Shown here in pieces: positions 1 through 10,084 of a stretch of DNA of 64,000 nucleotides; position 1 is the first letter of the stretch; each line of letters starts with the position of its first letter. Under the pieces are notes generated by a model, which saw only the letters and a program-made list of their open reading frames with translations, did no database searches and was not told the origin of the DNA. The stretch is from Xanthomonas rydalmerensis (GTDB taxonomy: Bacteria; Pseudomonadota; Gammaproteobacteria; Xanthomonadales; Xanthomonadaceae): positions 2,566,001 to 2,630,000 of the forward strand of contig NZ_CP126170.1 in NCBI RefSeq assembly GCF_033170385.1, in the 5' to 3' direction. The translations under genes were made by a program, and so were the position numbers.

Positions 1-1223
1 AGCACGAGGATGCGGGGCTGGAAACCGCAGCGTTCGACGAACTGCCCGAATCCTCGATGTGGGACATCCCGGCCGCCGGCTGGAACGACGGCGAAGACGA
101 TCGCATGCAACGCATCGCCGCCGGCGAGTCCAGCGACCCGCACCTGCGCGTGCTGCAGCGGCTGGCCCTGGAACTGCCGGCGCTGGAACTGGAAGCGGCC
201 GCGTTCTGGCTGGAACACTGCGACGATGCCGGCTACCTGGACGGCGCGCTCGAGACCCTGCAGCAGCTGGCCAGCGCACGCCTGGGCCTGACCGTGGCGC
301 AGGCCGAAGCGGTGCGCCAGCGCCTGCTGCACGGCGATCCGGCCGGCCTGTGCGCCTGCGACCTGCGCGAGTGCCTGCAGGCGCAGCTGAGCGACCTGCC
401 CGGCCGCGTGCCCGGCCGCCACCTGGCCGCGCGCATTCTCGAAGGCGACCTCAACCTGCTCGCCAGCCACGACTACGCCCTGCTCGGGCGCCAGCTCGAT
501 GCCGAGACCGACGACGTGCGCGAGGCGGTGCGGCTGATCCTGTCGCTGCAGCCGCGGCCCGGCGACAGCCTGCAGCCGCAGGACGCCGGCCATGTGCTCC
601 CGGACGTGGTCGCCTGGCATGCCGACGGCACCTGGCGGGTGGCGCTGAACCCGGCCACCACCCACCGCGTCACCGTCAACCCGATGCACGAACGCGCCCT
701 GGCCGAGGCCGGCGACGCCGCGCAGCCGCTGCGCGAGATGCTGCAGGAGGCGCGCTGGCTGACCCGCGGCCTGTCGATGCGCTACGAGACCCTGTTGCGC
801 ACCACCCGCGCCATCGTCGAGCGCCAGTCGGCGTTCCTGGTCAAGGGCGAGGAAGCGATGGCGCCGCTGACCCTGAAGGAAGTGGCCGAGGCGATCGGCA
901 TGCACGAATCGACCATCTCGCGCATCACCACCGGCAAGTACCTGCAGACTCCGCGCGGCACCTTCGAGCTGAAGCATTTCTTCGCCGTGCGCCTGGAAGG
1001 CGCCGCGGTCTCCGGGCAGGCGGTGCGCGCCATGGTCCGGCGCCTGATCGAATCCGAGCCGGCTGGGCGGCCGCTGGCCGACGAGGCCATCGCCGGGCTG
1101 CTGTCGCGACAGGGCGTAAACGTGGCAAGGCGCACTGTCGCCAAGTATCGTGAACAATTGGACATCGCTCCCGCACGCGAACGCCGCCGCGGCAGCAAAC
1201 CGCTGCTGGCCCGTGTGGGCTAA
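1..1223 (+). CDS. rpoN: RNA polymerase sigma-54 factor RpoN, 3' part
   Basis: Sigma-54 directs core polymerase to GG-N10-GC promoters that need an AAA+ activator. The 5' end lies outside the window; about 406 codons remain in the frame beginning at base 3. The core-binding region is followed by an HTH segment (MHESTISRITTGKYLQTPRG) and the diagnostic RpoN box ARRTVAKYRE near the C terminus, so the DNA-binding end is intact. It lies 15 bp upstream of vemR and next to fleQ. Xanthomonas carries two rpoN genes and the copy beside fleQ is usually the flagellar one (rpoN2); that assignment is from context. Five GG-N10-GC boxes elsewhere in this window are plausible targets. Confidence 0.96.
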   Translation, partial: HEDAGLETAAFDELPESSMWDIPAAGWNDGEDDRMQRIAAGESSDPHLRVLQRLALELPALELEAAAFWLEHCDDAGYLDGALETLQQLASARLGLTVAQAEAVRQRLLHGDPAGLCACDLRECLQAQLSDLPGRVPGRHLAARILEGDLNLLASHDYALLGRQLDAETDDVREAVRLILSLQPRPGDSLQPQDAGHVLPDVVAWHADGTWRVALNPATTHRVTVNPMHERALAEAGDAAQPLREMLQEARWLTRGLSMRYETLLRTTRAIVERQSAFLVKGEEAMAPLTLKEVAEAIGMHESTISRITTGKYLQTPRGTFELKHFFAVRLEGAAVSGQAVRAMVRRLIESEPAGRPLADEAIAGLLSRQGVNVARRTVAKYREQLDIAPARERRRGSKPLLARVG

Positions 1224-1238
1224 GGAAAAACGACGCAT

Positions 1239-1618
1239 ATGAACAAATTGTCCGTGCTTCTGGTCGACGACCACGAAGGTTTCATCAACGCCGCCATGCG
1301 CCACTTCCGCAAGCTCGAGTGGATGGAAGTGATCGGCAGCGCCGCCAATGGCCTGGAAGCCATCGAGCGGTCCGAGTCGTTGCGCCCGCAGGTGGTGTTG
1401 ATGGACCTGGCCATGCCCGAGATGGGCGGCCTGCAGGCCACGCGCCTGATCAAGACCCAGGACCAGGCGCCGTACATCGTGATCGCCAGCCATTTCGACG
1501 ACGCCGAGCACCGCGAACACGCCATGCGCGCCGGCGCCGACAACTTCGTCAGCAAGCTGTCCTACATCCAGGAAGTGATGCCGATCCTGGAGGGACTTCG
1601 CACCGAGGGAGTGCCGGC

Positions 1619-1622
<4 letters not shown>
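1239..1622 (+). CDS. vemR: Single-domain response regulator VemR
   Basis: A 127-residue stand-alone receiver domain with no output domain. The acidic pocket (D10, D11), the phospho-acceptor D56 in LMDLAMPEMGG, a switch Ser in VIAS and the conserved Lys at about 106 in SKLS are all present, so it should be phosphorylatable. Position between rpoN and fleQ matches VemR of Xanthomonas campestris, reported to affect motility, exopolysaccharide and virulence. Its stop overlaps the fleQ ATG (ATGA), so the two are probably co-translated and VemR likely feeds a phosphorylation signal into FleQ-dependent transcription. The cognate histidine kinase is not in the window. Confidence 0.88.
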
Positions 1623-3106
<1,484 letters not shown>

Positions 3107-3117
3107 GCCGGCGCACG

Positions 3118-3143
3118 GCGCCGGGTGCGGCCGCACCCGGCGC
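3118..3143. repeat. 26-bp perfect palindrome after fleQ
   Basis: The 13-bp half site GCGCCGGGTGCGG is followed directly by its exact reverse complement. It begins 12 bp past the fleQ stop and has no U-tract, so it could be a factor-assisted transcription stop, an mRNA 3'-end hairpin or a protein-binding palindrome. The remaining ~170 bp up to the next promoter hold no gene that I can see. Confidence 0.6.
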
Positions 3144-3314
3144 GCCCGCCGCCAGCGCGGCGCACTCCCTTCCCCTTTCATCGTTTCCCCGCGGCGGCAC
3201 GACCGGCGCAACGTGGGCGTCGACGTGCGCATCGCGCGGTCACGGCTAGCCACGCGGCGCTTTGCCTTGCCATCGCCGCATCCCGGTCGGCATGACGGGA
3301 GTAGACAGCCTCTT

Positions 3315-3330
3315 TGGCATGTGGCTTGCT
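3315..3330 (+). promoter_or_regulatory. Sigma-54 promoter of the sugar-modification genes
   Basis: TTGGCATGTGGCTTGCT has GG at 3316-3317 and GC at 3328-3329 with exactly 10 bp between, and matches the YTGGCAY-N5-TTGCW consensus. It lies about 70 bp upstream of the aminotransferase start, so transcription would begin near 3340. Confidence 0.8.
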
Positions 3331-3397
3331 TCACGTTTCACAGCACCGGGCGGCGCGTTCCGCACCGGGGACTTTCACCCGTCGCCAGGCAGGTCCC

Positions 3398-4576
3398 ATG
3401 TCCATCCCCGTCACCAGTCCGCTGCTGCCGCCCCTGGAGGCGTTCGTCCCGTACCTGGAGCAGATCTGGCGCAGCCGCATCCTGACCAACGGCGGCGACA
3501 TGCACCGTGCGCTGGAGAAGGCGCTGGCCGAGTACCTGGGGGTGAACCACCTGGCGCTGCTGACCAACGGCACCCTGGCGCTGCTGACCGCGCTGCAGGC
3601 GCTGCGCATCACCGGCGAGGTCATCACCACGCCGTACTCGTTCGTCGCCACCGCGCATTCGCTGCTGTGGCGCGGCATCAAGCCGGTGTTCGTGGACATC
3701 GATCCGCTGAGCATGAACCTGGATCCGCTCAAGATTGAAGCGGCGATCACCCCGCACACCACCGCGATCATGCCGGTGCACTGCTACGGCACCCCCTGCG
3801 ACACCGCGGCGATCGAGCGCATCGCCGACACCTACAACCTCAAGGTCATCTACGACGCCGCGCACGCGTTCGGGGTCAAGGACGAGGGCGGCTCGATCCT
3901 GCGCCACGGCGACCTCAGCGTGCTCAGCTTCCACGCCACCAAGGTGTTCAACACCTTCGAGGGCGGCGCCATCGTCTGCCCGGACGCCAAGACCTACCAG
4001 CGCATCAGCCGCCTGAAGAACTTCGGCTTCGTCGACGAGACCACGGTGGTGGCGACCGGCATCAACGGCAAGATGAGCGAGATCAACGCCGCGTTCGGGC
4101 TGCTGCAACTCCAGCACATCGATGACGCGCTGGCGCAGCGTGGGGCGATCGACGCGCAGTACCGGCAACGCCTGGCGCAGGTGCCGGGGATCCGTTGCCT
4201 GGCGCCGCGGTCGCCGGGGCTGTCCAATTACGCCTCGTTCCCGATCCTGGTCGAGGACGCCTTCCCGCTGGCGCGCGATGAACTGCACCGGCTGCTGCGC
4301 AGCCACGACATCCTGGTGCGCCGCTACTTCTACCCGCTGATCAGCGATTTCCCGATGTACCGCGGCCTGCCCTCGTCCGCCCCGGCCGGCCTGCCGGTGG
4401 CCCGGCAGATGGCCGACCGCGTGCTGTGCCTGCCGATCTTCCCTGGACTGGCGGCCGACCAGGTGGACGCCATCGTCGACCTGATCGCCGCTGCCGGCGG
4501 CGTCATGTCCGGGTCCGATTCCTCCAGCACCCTCGCTCCTCCCTCCTTCGCCCAACCCGTGGAACCAGCAACATGA
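3398..4576 (+). CDS. vioA: DegT/DnrJ/EryC1 sugar aminotransferase (VioA-like)
   Basis: A 392-residue PLP-dependent nucleotide-sugar aminotransferase. The Schiff-base Lys is K182 in SFHATKVF, preceded by the PLP-phosphate segment and DAAHAFG, all typical of the DegT/ArnB family. Such enzymes convert a dTDP-4-keto-6-deoxyhexose to a 4-amino sugar; VioA makes dTDP-viosamine. I start it at ATG 3398, after AGGCAGG; an in-frame ATG at 3314 would fall in the sigma-54 promoter. The stop overlaps the ATG of the acyl carrier protein gene. Position downstream of fleQ and the sigma-54 box points to flagellin glycan synthesis. The exact sugar is inferred, not shown. Confidence 0.85.
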   Translation: MSIPVTSPLLPPLEAFVPYLEQIWRSRILTNGGDMHRALEKALAEYLGVNHLALLTNGTLALLTALQALRITGEVITTPYSFVATAHSLLWRGIKPVFVDIDPLSMNLDPLKIEAAITPHTTAIMPVHCYGTPCDTAAIERIADTYNLKVIYDAAHAFGVKDEGGSILRHGDLSVLSFHATKVFNTFEGGAIVCPDAKTYQRISRLKNFGFVDETTVVATGINGKMSEINAAFGLLQLQHIDDALAQRGAIDAQYRQRLAQVPGIRCLAPRSPGLSNYASFPILVEDAFPLARDELHRLLRSHDILVRRYFYPLISDFPMYRGLPSSAPAGLPVARQMADRVLCLPIFPGLAADQVDAIVDLIAAAGGVMSGSDSSSTLAPPSFAQPVEPAT

Positions 4577-4797
4577 GCCAAGAGACGTTTATCGAGAATT
4601 TCCTGTCGGCCACGGATTTCCAGAATCCGGTCGAGGTGACCATGGACACGGTGCTGCGCGAACTGCCCGAGTGGGATTCGCTGGCCGCGCTGGGCGTGAT
4701 CGTGATGTTCGACATGGAGTACGGCAAGACCATCACCGGCGAGCACCTGGCCGCCGTGGTCACCCTGGGCGACCTCTACAAGCTGACCGGGGCGTAA
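4573..4797 (+). CDS. Dedicated acyl carrier protein
   Basis: A 74-residue acidic acyl carrier protein. The phosphopantetheine attachment site is S36 in EWDSLAALGV, matching the family DSL motif. It lies between the aminotransferase (ATGA overlap) and a KAS III gene one base after its stop, so it almost certainly carries the acyl chain made by the next three enzymes rather than serving bulk fatty acid synthesis. A transferase in this cluster would then move the acyl group to the amino sugar. It differs strongly from housekeeping AcpP, which is far more acidic around the DSL site. Confidence 0.85.
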   Translation: MSQETFIENFLSATDFQNPVEVTMDTVLRELPEWDSLAALGVIVMFDMEYGKTITGEHLAAVVTLGDLYKLTGA

Positions 4798-4798
4798 C

Positions 4799-5839
4799 AT
4801 GCCGACCTCCACGCTGCGCAACGTACGCTTTGCCGGCATGGCGACCTGCGTGCCCAGGCGCGTCGTCTCCAACCTCACCGATTGCCGGCCGCAGATCCGC
4901 TCCGAGCGCGAGCGGCTGGTGCGCAATATCGGCATCCATACCCGGCGCATGGCCGCGGACTGGCAGTGCTTTTCCGACCTGGCCTTCGACGCGGCGCAGG
5001 TGCTGCTGGAACGCCTGCAATGGCAGCGCGAGGAGGTCGATGCATTGATCGTGGTCACCCAGTCGCCGGACTACCCGATCCCGGCGACCGCGATCATCCT
5101 GCAGGACCGCCTCGGGCTGTCGCACGCCACGGTGGCCTTCGACGTCAACCTGGGCTGCTCGGCCTACCCGTTCGGCATCAACCTGCTCGGCTCGATGATC
5201 GCCGCTGGCGGCGTCAAGAAGGGCCTGCTGCTGGTGGGCGACCGCAGCGCCACCTTCGACGACCCGATCTTCTCCGATTCCGGCACCGCCACCGCGCTGG
5301 AATTCAGCGCCGACGCCGCGCCGATGCACTTCGACCTCAACAGCGACGGCAGCGGCTACCGCGCGATCATCCTGCCGGTCGGCGGCCACCGCGAACCGGT
5401 CGGGGTGCAGCACCTGATCCCCTACCGCGCCGACGAGAACGACCACTGGCACCGCGGCGTGGACCTGCAACTGGACGGTGTGGCGGTGCTGAGCTTCTCC
5501 ACCCAGCGGGTGCCGCCGGCGGTGCAGAAGCTGCTCGACTACAGCGGCGTGTCCAAGGACGAGATCGACTACTTCGTGTTCCACCAGGCCAACCGGATGA
5601 TCAACGAGACCATCCGCAAGAAGCTCGGCCTGCCGCCGGAAAAGGTGCCCTCCACCCTGCACGATTTCGGCAACACCAGCGGCGCCTCGCTACCGGTCAC
5701 CATGACCGCGCGGATCAACAAGCAACTGGAAGAAGGCCGCAAGCGCGTGCTGCTGTGCGGCTTCGGTATCGGCCTGTCCTGGGGCACCTGCCTGGTCGAC
5801 ATCGACGGCGCGGTGTTCCCCGACCTGATCGAGTCCTGA
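4799..5839 (+). CDS. 3-oxoacyl-ACP synthase III (FabH-like)
   Basis: A 346-residue KAS III-type condensing enzyme. The catalytic triad is visible: C120 in NLGCSAYP, H262 in FHQANRM and N292 in DFGNTSG. KAS III enzymes join an acyl-CoA to malonyl-ACP, giving a short 3-oxoacyl-ACP; here the partner is presumably the ACP encoded one base upstream. With the two reductases that follow, a 3-hydroxyacyl chain such as 3-hydroxybutyryl is the likely product. Comparable ACP/KAS/reductase sets occur in the viosamine flagellin island of Pseudomonas syringae. Substrate length cannot be read from sequence. Confidence 0.88.
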   Translation: MPTSTLRNVRFAGMATCVPRRVVSNLTDCRPQIRSERERLVRNIGIHTRRMAADWQCFSDLAFDAAQVLLERLQWQREEVDALIVVTQSPDYPIPATAIILQDRLGLSHATVAFDVNLGCSAYPFGINLLGSMIAAGGVKKGLLLVGDRSATFDDPIFSDSGTATALEFSADAAPMHFDLNSDGSGYRAIILPVGGHREPVGVQHLIPYRADENDHWHRGVDLQLDGVAVLSFSTQRVPPAVQKLLDYSGVSKDEIDYFVFHQANRMINETIRKKLGLPPEKVPSTLHDFGNTSGASLPVTMTARINKQLEEGRKRVLLCGFGIGLSWGTCLVDIDGAVFPDLIES

Positions 5840-5841
5840 CG

Positions 5842-6603
5842 ATGGCGTTCTCTGCAACGACCGATGCCTTCGGGCTGCAGGGCAAGACCATCCTGGTGAC
5901 CGGTGCCTCCTCGGGCATTGGTGCGGCCGTGGCCGCGCTGTGCGCGCGCCTGGGCGCGACGCTGGTGCTCAACGGGCGCGATGCGGAACGCTTGCAGGCG
6001 GTCGCCGAAACGCTCTCTGGCGAAGGCCACCGCAGCGTCATCGGCGACCTTACCGAAGAAGCAACCCGCACGGCCCTACTCGAGGCGGCCGAGCGCTACC
6101 ACGGCCTGGCCTCGTGCGCCGGCATCGCCGCGCTGGTGCCGTTCCGGATGGCCGCCGAGAAGCACCTGCAGCAGATGCTGTCGGTGAACTACCTGGCACC
6201 GGTCATCCTCACCCAGCAGTTGCTGGCCAAGCGCCGGCTGCACGAGGGCGCCTCGCTGGTCTACGTCTCGGCGCTGACCGCGCGTGCCGCGCCGCAGGCC
6301 AGCGCCGGCTACGCCGGGTCCAAGGCGGCACTGGAGGCCGCGGTGCGCTCCTTCGCGCTGGAACAGGCCCGGCACCGTATCCGCGCCAATTGCATCGCCC
6401 CCGGCTACGTCGACACGCCGATGCTGAGTAGGCTGGGCAGCACCGCGGACATGGACGACAAGATCGCCCTGACCCCGCTGGGCCGCATCGACCCGGCCGA
6501 TGTCGCCAATGGCGCCGCCTACCTGCTGTCCGACGCCAGCCGCTGGATCACTCGCAGCACCCTGACCATCGACGGTGGGCTCTCCCTGCCGATCCGCCTA
6601 TGA
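5842..6603 (+). CDS. SDR family oxidoreductase, first paralogue
   Basis: A 253-residue classical short-chain dehydrogenase. The NAD(P) loop TGASSGIG is near residue 21, the catalytic Ser is in VYVSALT and the YxxxK pair is in YAGSK. The IDGG segment near the C terminus is typical of FabG-like reductases. It starts 2 bp after the KAS III stop and its own stop overlaps the next SDR start. The likely job is reduction of the 3-oxoacyl-ACP made by the preceding enzyme. The shared N-terminal [10 protein letters not shown] with the following gene indicates tandem duplication. Confidence 0.88.
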   Translation: MAFSATTDAFGLQGKTILVTGASSGIGAAVAALCARLGATLVLNGRDAERLQAVAETLSGEGHRSVIGDLTEEATRTALLEAAERYHGLASCAGIAALVPFRMAAEKHLQQMLSVNYLAPVILTQQLLAKRRLHEGASLVYVSALTARAAPQASAGYAGSKAALEAAVRSFALEQARHRIRANCIAPGYVDTPMLSRLGSTADMDDKIALTPLGRIDPADVANGAAYLLSDASRWITRSTLTIDGGLSLPIRL

Positions 6604-7379
6604 GCCTGGAGACCCCCATGTCCGTTGCGGAAACGCCGGCCGCTCTGTCGCAAACGTTGTACGGCGTGCATGGCAAGACGATTCTGGTGACCGGCGCCTC
6701 CAAGGGCATCGGCGAGGCGGTGGCCAAGGCCTGTGCCGGCGCCGGTGCGCGCCTGCTCGTCGCCGGCCGCGACCTGCCGCGGCTGCAGGCCTTGCTCGAC
6801 GCCTTGCCGGGCGACGGCCATCGTCTGTTCGCCGGCGACCTGTCCGATGCCGCCACCGTGCAACGCCTGGCCACCGAAAGCGGGCCACTGGACGGCGTGG
6901 TGCACAGCGCAGGCATCCGCGGCCTGTCGCCGATGAAACTGGTCAGCGAGCGTTTCCTCACCGAGGTGATGACGATCAACTACGTCGCGCCGACGATGCT
7001 GACCCGCCACCTGCTCGCGCGCCAGGCGCTGCGCCCCGGCGGCTCCATCGTCTTCCTCGCTTCGATCGCCGCGCTGACCGGCACCGTCGGCGTCGGGCCT
7101 TACGCCGGCTCCAAGGCAGCGCTGATCGGCATGCTGCGGCCGCTGGCGCTGGAACTGGCGAGGCGCCAGATCCGCGCCAACGCGCTGTGCCCGGGCCTGG
7201 TCGAGACCACCCTGATCAACGAAGACAAGGCCTGGTTCGAGGAGAGCCGCAAGCGCTACCCGCTGGGCATCGGCGACCCCGAGGACGTGGCCATGGCCTG
7301 CCTGTACTTCCTCTCCGACGCCAGCAGTAAAGTCACCGGCCAGGCCTTCAGCATGGACGGCGGCGTGGAGTTCGCATGA
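6600..7379 (+). CDS. SDR family oxidoreductase, second paralogue
   Basis: A second classical SDR of up to 259 residues with TGASKGIG for cofactor, Ser in FLASIAAL and YAGSK for catalysis. It is a diverged duplicate of the preceding gene. Two starts are possible: ATG 6600, which overlaps the previous stop, and ATG 6618, which has GGAG seven bases upstream and gives 253 residues, the same as its paralogue; 6618 is quite likely the real start. Roles could differ, for example ketoacyl reduction versus a sugar or hydroxyl oxidation; sequence alone does not decide. The stop overlaps the next gene. Confidence 0.86.
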   Translation: MSLETPMSVAETPAALSQTLYGVHGKTILVTGASKGIGEAVAKACAGAGARLLVAGRDLPRLQALLDALPGDGHRLFAGDLSDAATVQRLATESGPLDGVVHSAGIRGLSPMKLVSERFLTEVMTINYVAPTMLTRHLLARQALRPGGSIVFLASIAALTGTVGVGPYAGSKAALIGMLRPLALELARRQIRANALCPGLVETTLINEDKAWFEESRKRYPLGIGDPEDVAMACLYFLSDASSKVTGQAFSMDGGVEFA

Positions 7380-8023
7380 GCGATGCGCCCCCGCAACACG
7401 TGCTGATCGTCGGGGCCGGCGGCTTCGGTCGCGGCATCGCGGCGATGGCGTACAACGACGATCCGGGTTACGGCCAGGCCTGGGACATCAAGGGCTTCCT
7501 GGACAGCCGCAGCGCATTGGCGTCCGGCCTGCGCTGGCCGCTGCTGGGCGACCCGGACACCTACCAGCCGGTGCCCGGCGACCTGTTCGTCTGCGCGCTC
7601 GGCGACCCGGCCGCACGCCGCCGCTACAGCCAGCCACTGCTGGCGCGCGGCGCCGACTTCATGGTGCTGCGTCCACGCCTGCGCGAGGCCTCGGAGACGC
7701 TGATCGGGCGTGGCAGCCTGTTCGAGGTCGGCGTGTCGATCGGTGCCGACAGCCGCATCGGCGAGTTCGTCACCATCCTCGCCACCACCATCGTCGGCCA
7801 CGACGTGGTGATCGGCGACTACGTGCAGATCGGCAACTTCGTGTTCGTCGGCGGCGGCGCGCGCATCGGCCATGACGTGGTCATCCATCCGCACGCCACC
7901 GTGCTGCCCGGCGTCGCGATCGGCGACGGCGCGGTGATCGGCGCCGGCAGCGTGGTGGTCAAGGACGTGCCGCCCAACGTCACCGTCGCCGGGAACCCGG
8001 CGCGTACCATCTTCAGCCGTTGA
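7376..8023 (+). CDS. NeuD/PglD-like beta-helix acyltransferase
   Basis: A 215-residue protein with an N-terminal Rossmann-like sugar-binding part ([11 protein letters not shown]) and a C-terminal left-handed beta-helix built from hexapeptide repeats ([27 protein letters not shown]). This is the NeuD/PglD architecture, which N- or O-acylates nucleotide sugars from acyl-CoA or acyl-ACP. A catalytic His is plausible in VGHDVV. In this cluster it probably transfers an acyl group to the 4-amino group made by the aminotransferase (VioB-like role). It overlaps the upstream SDR stop, so it belongs to the same operon. Confidence 0.84.
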   Translation: MSDAPPQHVLIVGAGGFGRGIAAMAYNDDPGYGQAWDIKGFLDSRSALASGLRWPLLGDPDTYQPVPGDLFVCALGDPAARRRYSQPLLARGADFMVLRPRLREASETLIGRGSLFEVGVSIGADSRIGEFVTILATTIVGHDVVIGDYVQIGNFVFVGGGARIGHDVVIHPHATVLPGVAIGDGAVIGAGSVVVKDVPPNVTVAGNPARTIFSR

Positions 8024-8048
8024 CCCCGCACCCAGGACGCCGTTCCGC

Positions 8049-9188
8049 ATGACCCGCCACGCCCTCGACGCCGAGCACTACATCAGCCCGCACAGCCTGC
8101 GCCTGGAACAGCAGAGGCTGTTCGGCAAATTGTGGATCTTCGTCGGCTTCGCCTCCATGGTACGCGAGCGCAACCAGTTCTTCGCGCGCCAGGTGGCCGG
8201 GGTGCCGGTGCTGGTGCAGCGCACTGAGGCCGGCATCCGCGCTTTCCTCAACCAGTGTCCGCACCGGCAGTCGGCGATCCAGACCGAAGCGCACGGCAAG
8301 CGGCCGCTGGTGTGCCCATACCACGCGTGGTCGTTCGGCGCCGAAGGCGAGTTGCGTGGGCTGCCCAACTCCGGCCTGTACCAGTTTACGGCCGAGGAGA
8401 AGGCCAACATCTGCCTGACAAAGCTGCATCTGCAGCAGGTGGGCGAGCTGCTATTCGTGAACATGGCCGAGCAGCCGCTGCCGCTGGAGCAGCAGTTTGC
8501 GCCAGCGTTCCTGGAGGATCTGCGCGCGGCGGCATCGCACGTGGATTCGCAGTTGATCTACAGCTGCCACCGCGTGCGCTACAACTGGAAGCTCAACATG
8601 GAGAACGTGAAGGATTACAACCATATTCCGTTCATCCATCCCAAGACCTTCAACCCGCTGATGACGGCAGCGCCCAAGCCCTCGGCGCATGTCGAGCGGT
8701 CCGTCGAGGTACCCTCGGCGGTGGAACAACTGCTGCAAGGCGGCGAGCCCGTTCCACTGGACGCGCTGAGCTTCCCGGCCAAGGCCGAGATCGCGGTGCA
8801 GGATCACTGGTACCGACCGCTTTGCGAGCGCTACGGTGAGGACTCGGCGTTCTACAACTGGTTCCTGTATCCGAACGTGAACTTCTACAGCGTGCGTGGC
8901 GACTCCTTCGTACTGCAGCAGTACGATCCGGTCTCGCCGCACGAGACCGACTACCACCTGTGGGTGGCGACCGCCCGGCGCCGAAGCGAGCGGACCGATT
9001 TCACCGCCCTGCTGAGTACGCTGATGCGCATCGAGCACCAGGTGATCGCCGAGGACACGGCCGTGCTGGAACGCCTGCAGGCCGGCTTCGGTCCGCACTC
9101 GCGTGCCTTCATGCACGGCGACTACGAGACCGAGCTGGTGCGCCAGCACCTGTGGTACCGCGCCAACGTGCTGGAGCAACCGGCATGA
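8049..9188 (+). CDS. Rieske [2Fe-2S] ring-hydroxylating-type oxygenase
   Basis: A 379-residue oxygenase alpha-subunit-like protein. The Rieske cluster ligands are C70-x-H72 (NQCPHRQ) and C89-x2-H92 (VCPYHAW). The mononuclear iron site follows the family pattern NWK-x3-EN-x2-D-x2-H-x4-H, with H192 and H197 after W180 and N186. It is therefore expected to hydroxylate, demethylate or desaturate a substrate using O2. No ferredoxin or reductase partner is encoded nearby, so electrons must come from elsewhere. Its place between two beta-helix transferases suggests it tailors the acyl chain or sugar of the flagellin glycan. The substrate is unknown. Confidence 0.88.
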   Translation: MTRHALDAEHYISPHSLRLEQQRLFGKLWIFVGFASMVRERNQFFARQVAGVPVLVQRTEAGIRAFLNQCPHRQSAIQTEAHGKRPLVCPYHAWSFGAEGELRGLPNSGLYQFTAEEKANICLTKLHLQQVGELLFVNMAEQPLPLEQQFAPAFLEDLRAAASHVDSQLIYSCHRVRYNWKLNMENVKDYNHIPFIHPKTFNPLMTAAPKPSAHVERSVEVPSAVEQLLQGGEPVPLDALSFPAKAEIAVQDHWYRPLCERYGEDSAFYNWFLYPNVNFYSVRGDSFVLQQYDPVSPHETDYHLWVATARRRSERTDFTALLSTLMRIEHQVIAEDTAVLERLQAGFGPHSRAFMHGDYETELVRQHLWYRANVLEQPA

Positions 9189-9802
9189 AGACGCTGGTGC
9201 TGATCGGCCAGGGCCACGCGCTGGAGCAGGCACAACGTACCGCGCAAGCCTGCGGCCTGGCGTACGTGGGCATCGCCCTGGAATCGCCGGACCGCTACAA
9301 CTTCGACCTGGGCGCCCTGCACGCCAGCCATCCGCCGGCCGCGACCGACGTGTTCGTCGCCATGGACGAACGCGCGGTCAACCAGTCGCGGCACAAGCTG
9401 CTGGCCGACGTGCGCCTGGCCGGCTATGGCAGCATCGATCTTGTGTGGCCGCAATCGCACATCGATGACGGCGTGCGCCTGCTCGGCAACGTGCATGTCG
9501 GCCCCGGTTGCAACCTGGCCGCTGGCAGCAGCATCGGCGCCGGCGGCTGGCTGGACCGCCAAGTGATCGTCGAACACGACGTGCGCGTCGGTGCCTGCGT
9601 CACCCTGCATGCCGGCGTGCACCTCGGCCGCGGCACGCAGATCGGTCAGGGCAGCACGCTGGGCGGCGGCAGCATGACCCGCAGCGGCGCGAAGATCGGC
9701 CGACACTGCGAATGGCTGCTGCCCGGCACCGTGCCGGACGTGCTGGCCGACCGCTGTTTCTACGACGCCCTGATGCCTGGCGGCGCCCGCATCCTGCGTT
9801 GA
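9185..9802 (+). CDS. Second beta-helix sugar acyltransferase-like protein
   Basis: A 205-residue NeuD/PglD-like protein with a Rossmann start (LVLIGQGHALEQAQR) and hexapeptide turns (IGAGGWLDRQVIVEHDVRVGA, split by an atypical insertion, then LGRGTQIGQG). The glycine pattern of the nucleotide-binding loop is weaker than in the first copy and the helix repeats are less regular, so substrate or activity may differ. It overlaps the Rieske gene stop by ATGA and is the last gene before a 282-bp gap, so it probably ends the operon that starts at the aminotransferase. Confidence 0.75.
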   Translation: MKTLVLIGQGHALEQAQRTAQACGLAYVGIALESPDRYNFDLGALHASHPPAATDVFVAMDERAVNQSRHKLLADVRLAGYGSIDLVWPQSHIDDGVRLLGNVHVGPGCNLAAGSSIGAGGWLDRQVIVEHDVRVGACVTLHAGVHLGRGTQIGQGSTLGGGSMTRSGAKIGRHCEWLLPGTVPDVLADRCFYDALMPGGARILR

Positions 9803-10013
9803 TCCCAACGCCGCGCAGCACGCGACGACACGTATCACGATCCGATTCATGCCGCATCGCACCAACGGTGTGGCAGCACTTCGCTAGTCCGATTCAGCAC
9901 GGCTCAAACCCAAACGCCTCTGCACAAGCTGGGATGCATGCACGGGTGTAAGCATCCCCCGCTCCGCTAGGATCGGGCATCTGCTGTGTTCGCGGCGCGA
10001 CCCGATCGCGCTA

Positions 10014-10040
10014 TAAAGCGACGCGCAGCCAAGCCTATTT
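10014..10040 (+). promoter_or_regulatory. Possible sigma-28 promoter before the FkbM gene
   Basis: TAAA at 10014-10017 is followed after 15 bp by GCCTATTT, which matches GCCGATAA at five of eight positions. It lies 45 bp before the methyltransferase start in an otherwise featureless 282-bp gap (9803-10084). The weak -10 keeps this tentative. Confidence 0.35.
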
Positions 10041-10084
10041 TCCAACACCCGTGCCCGCAGGGCGCGCTCCTTTCGAGTGAATCC

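Noticed and set aside
9840..9900. GG/GC pair near 9880 as a sigma-54 promoter for the FkbM gene
   Set aside because: The spacing is 9 bp and the flanking consensus is poor.
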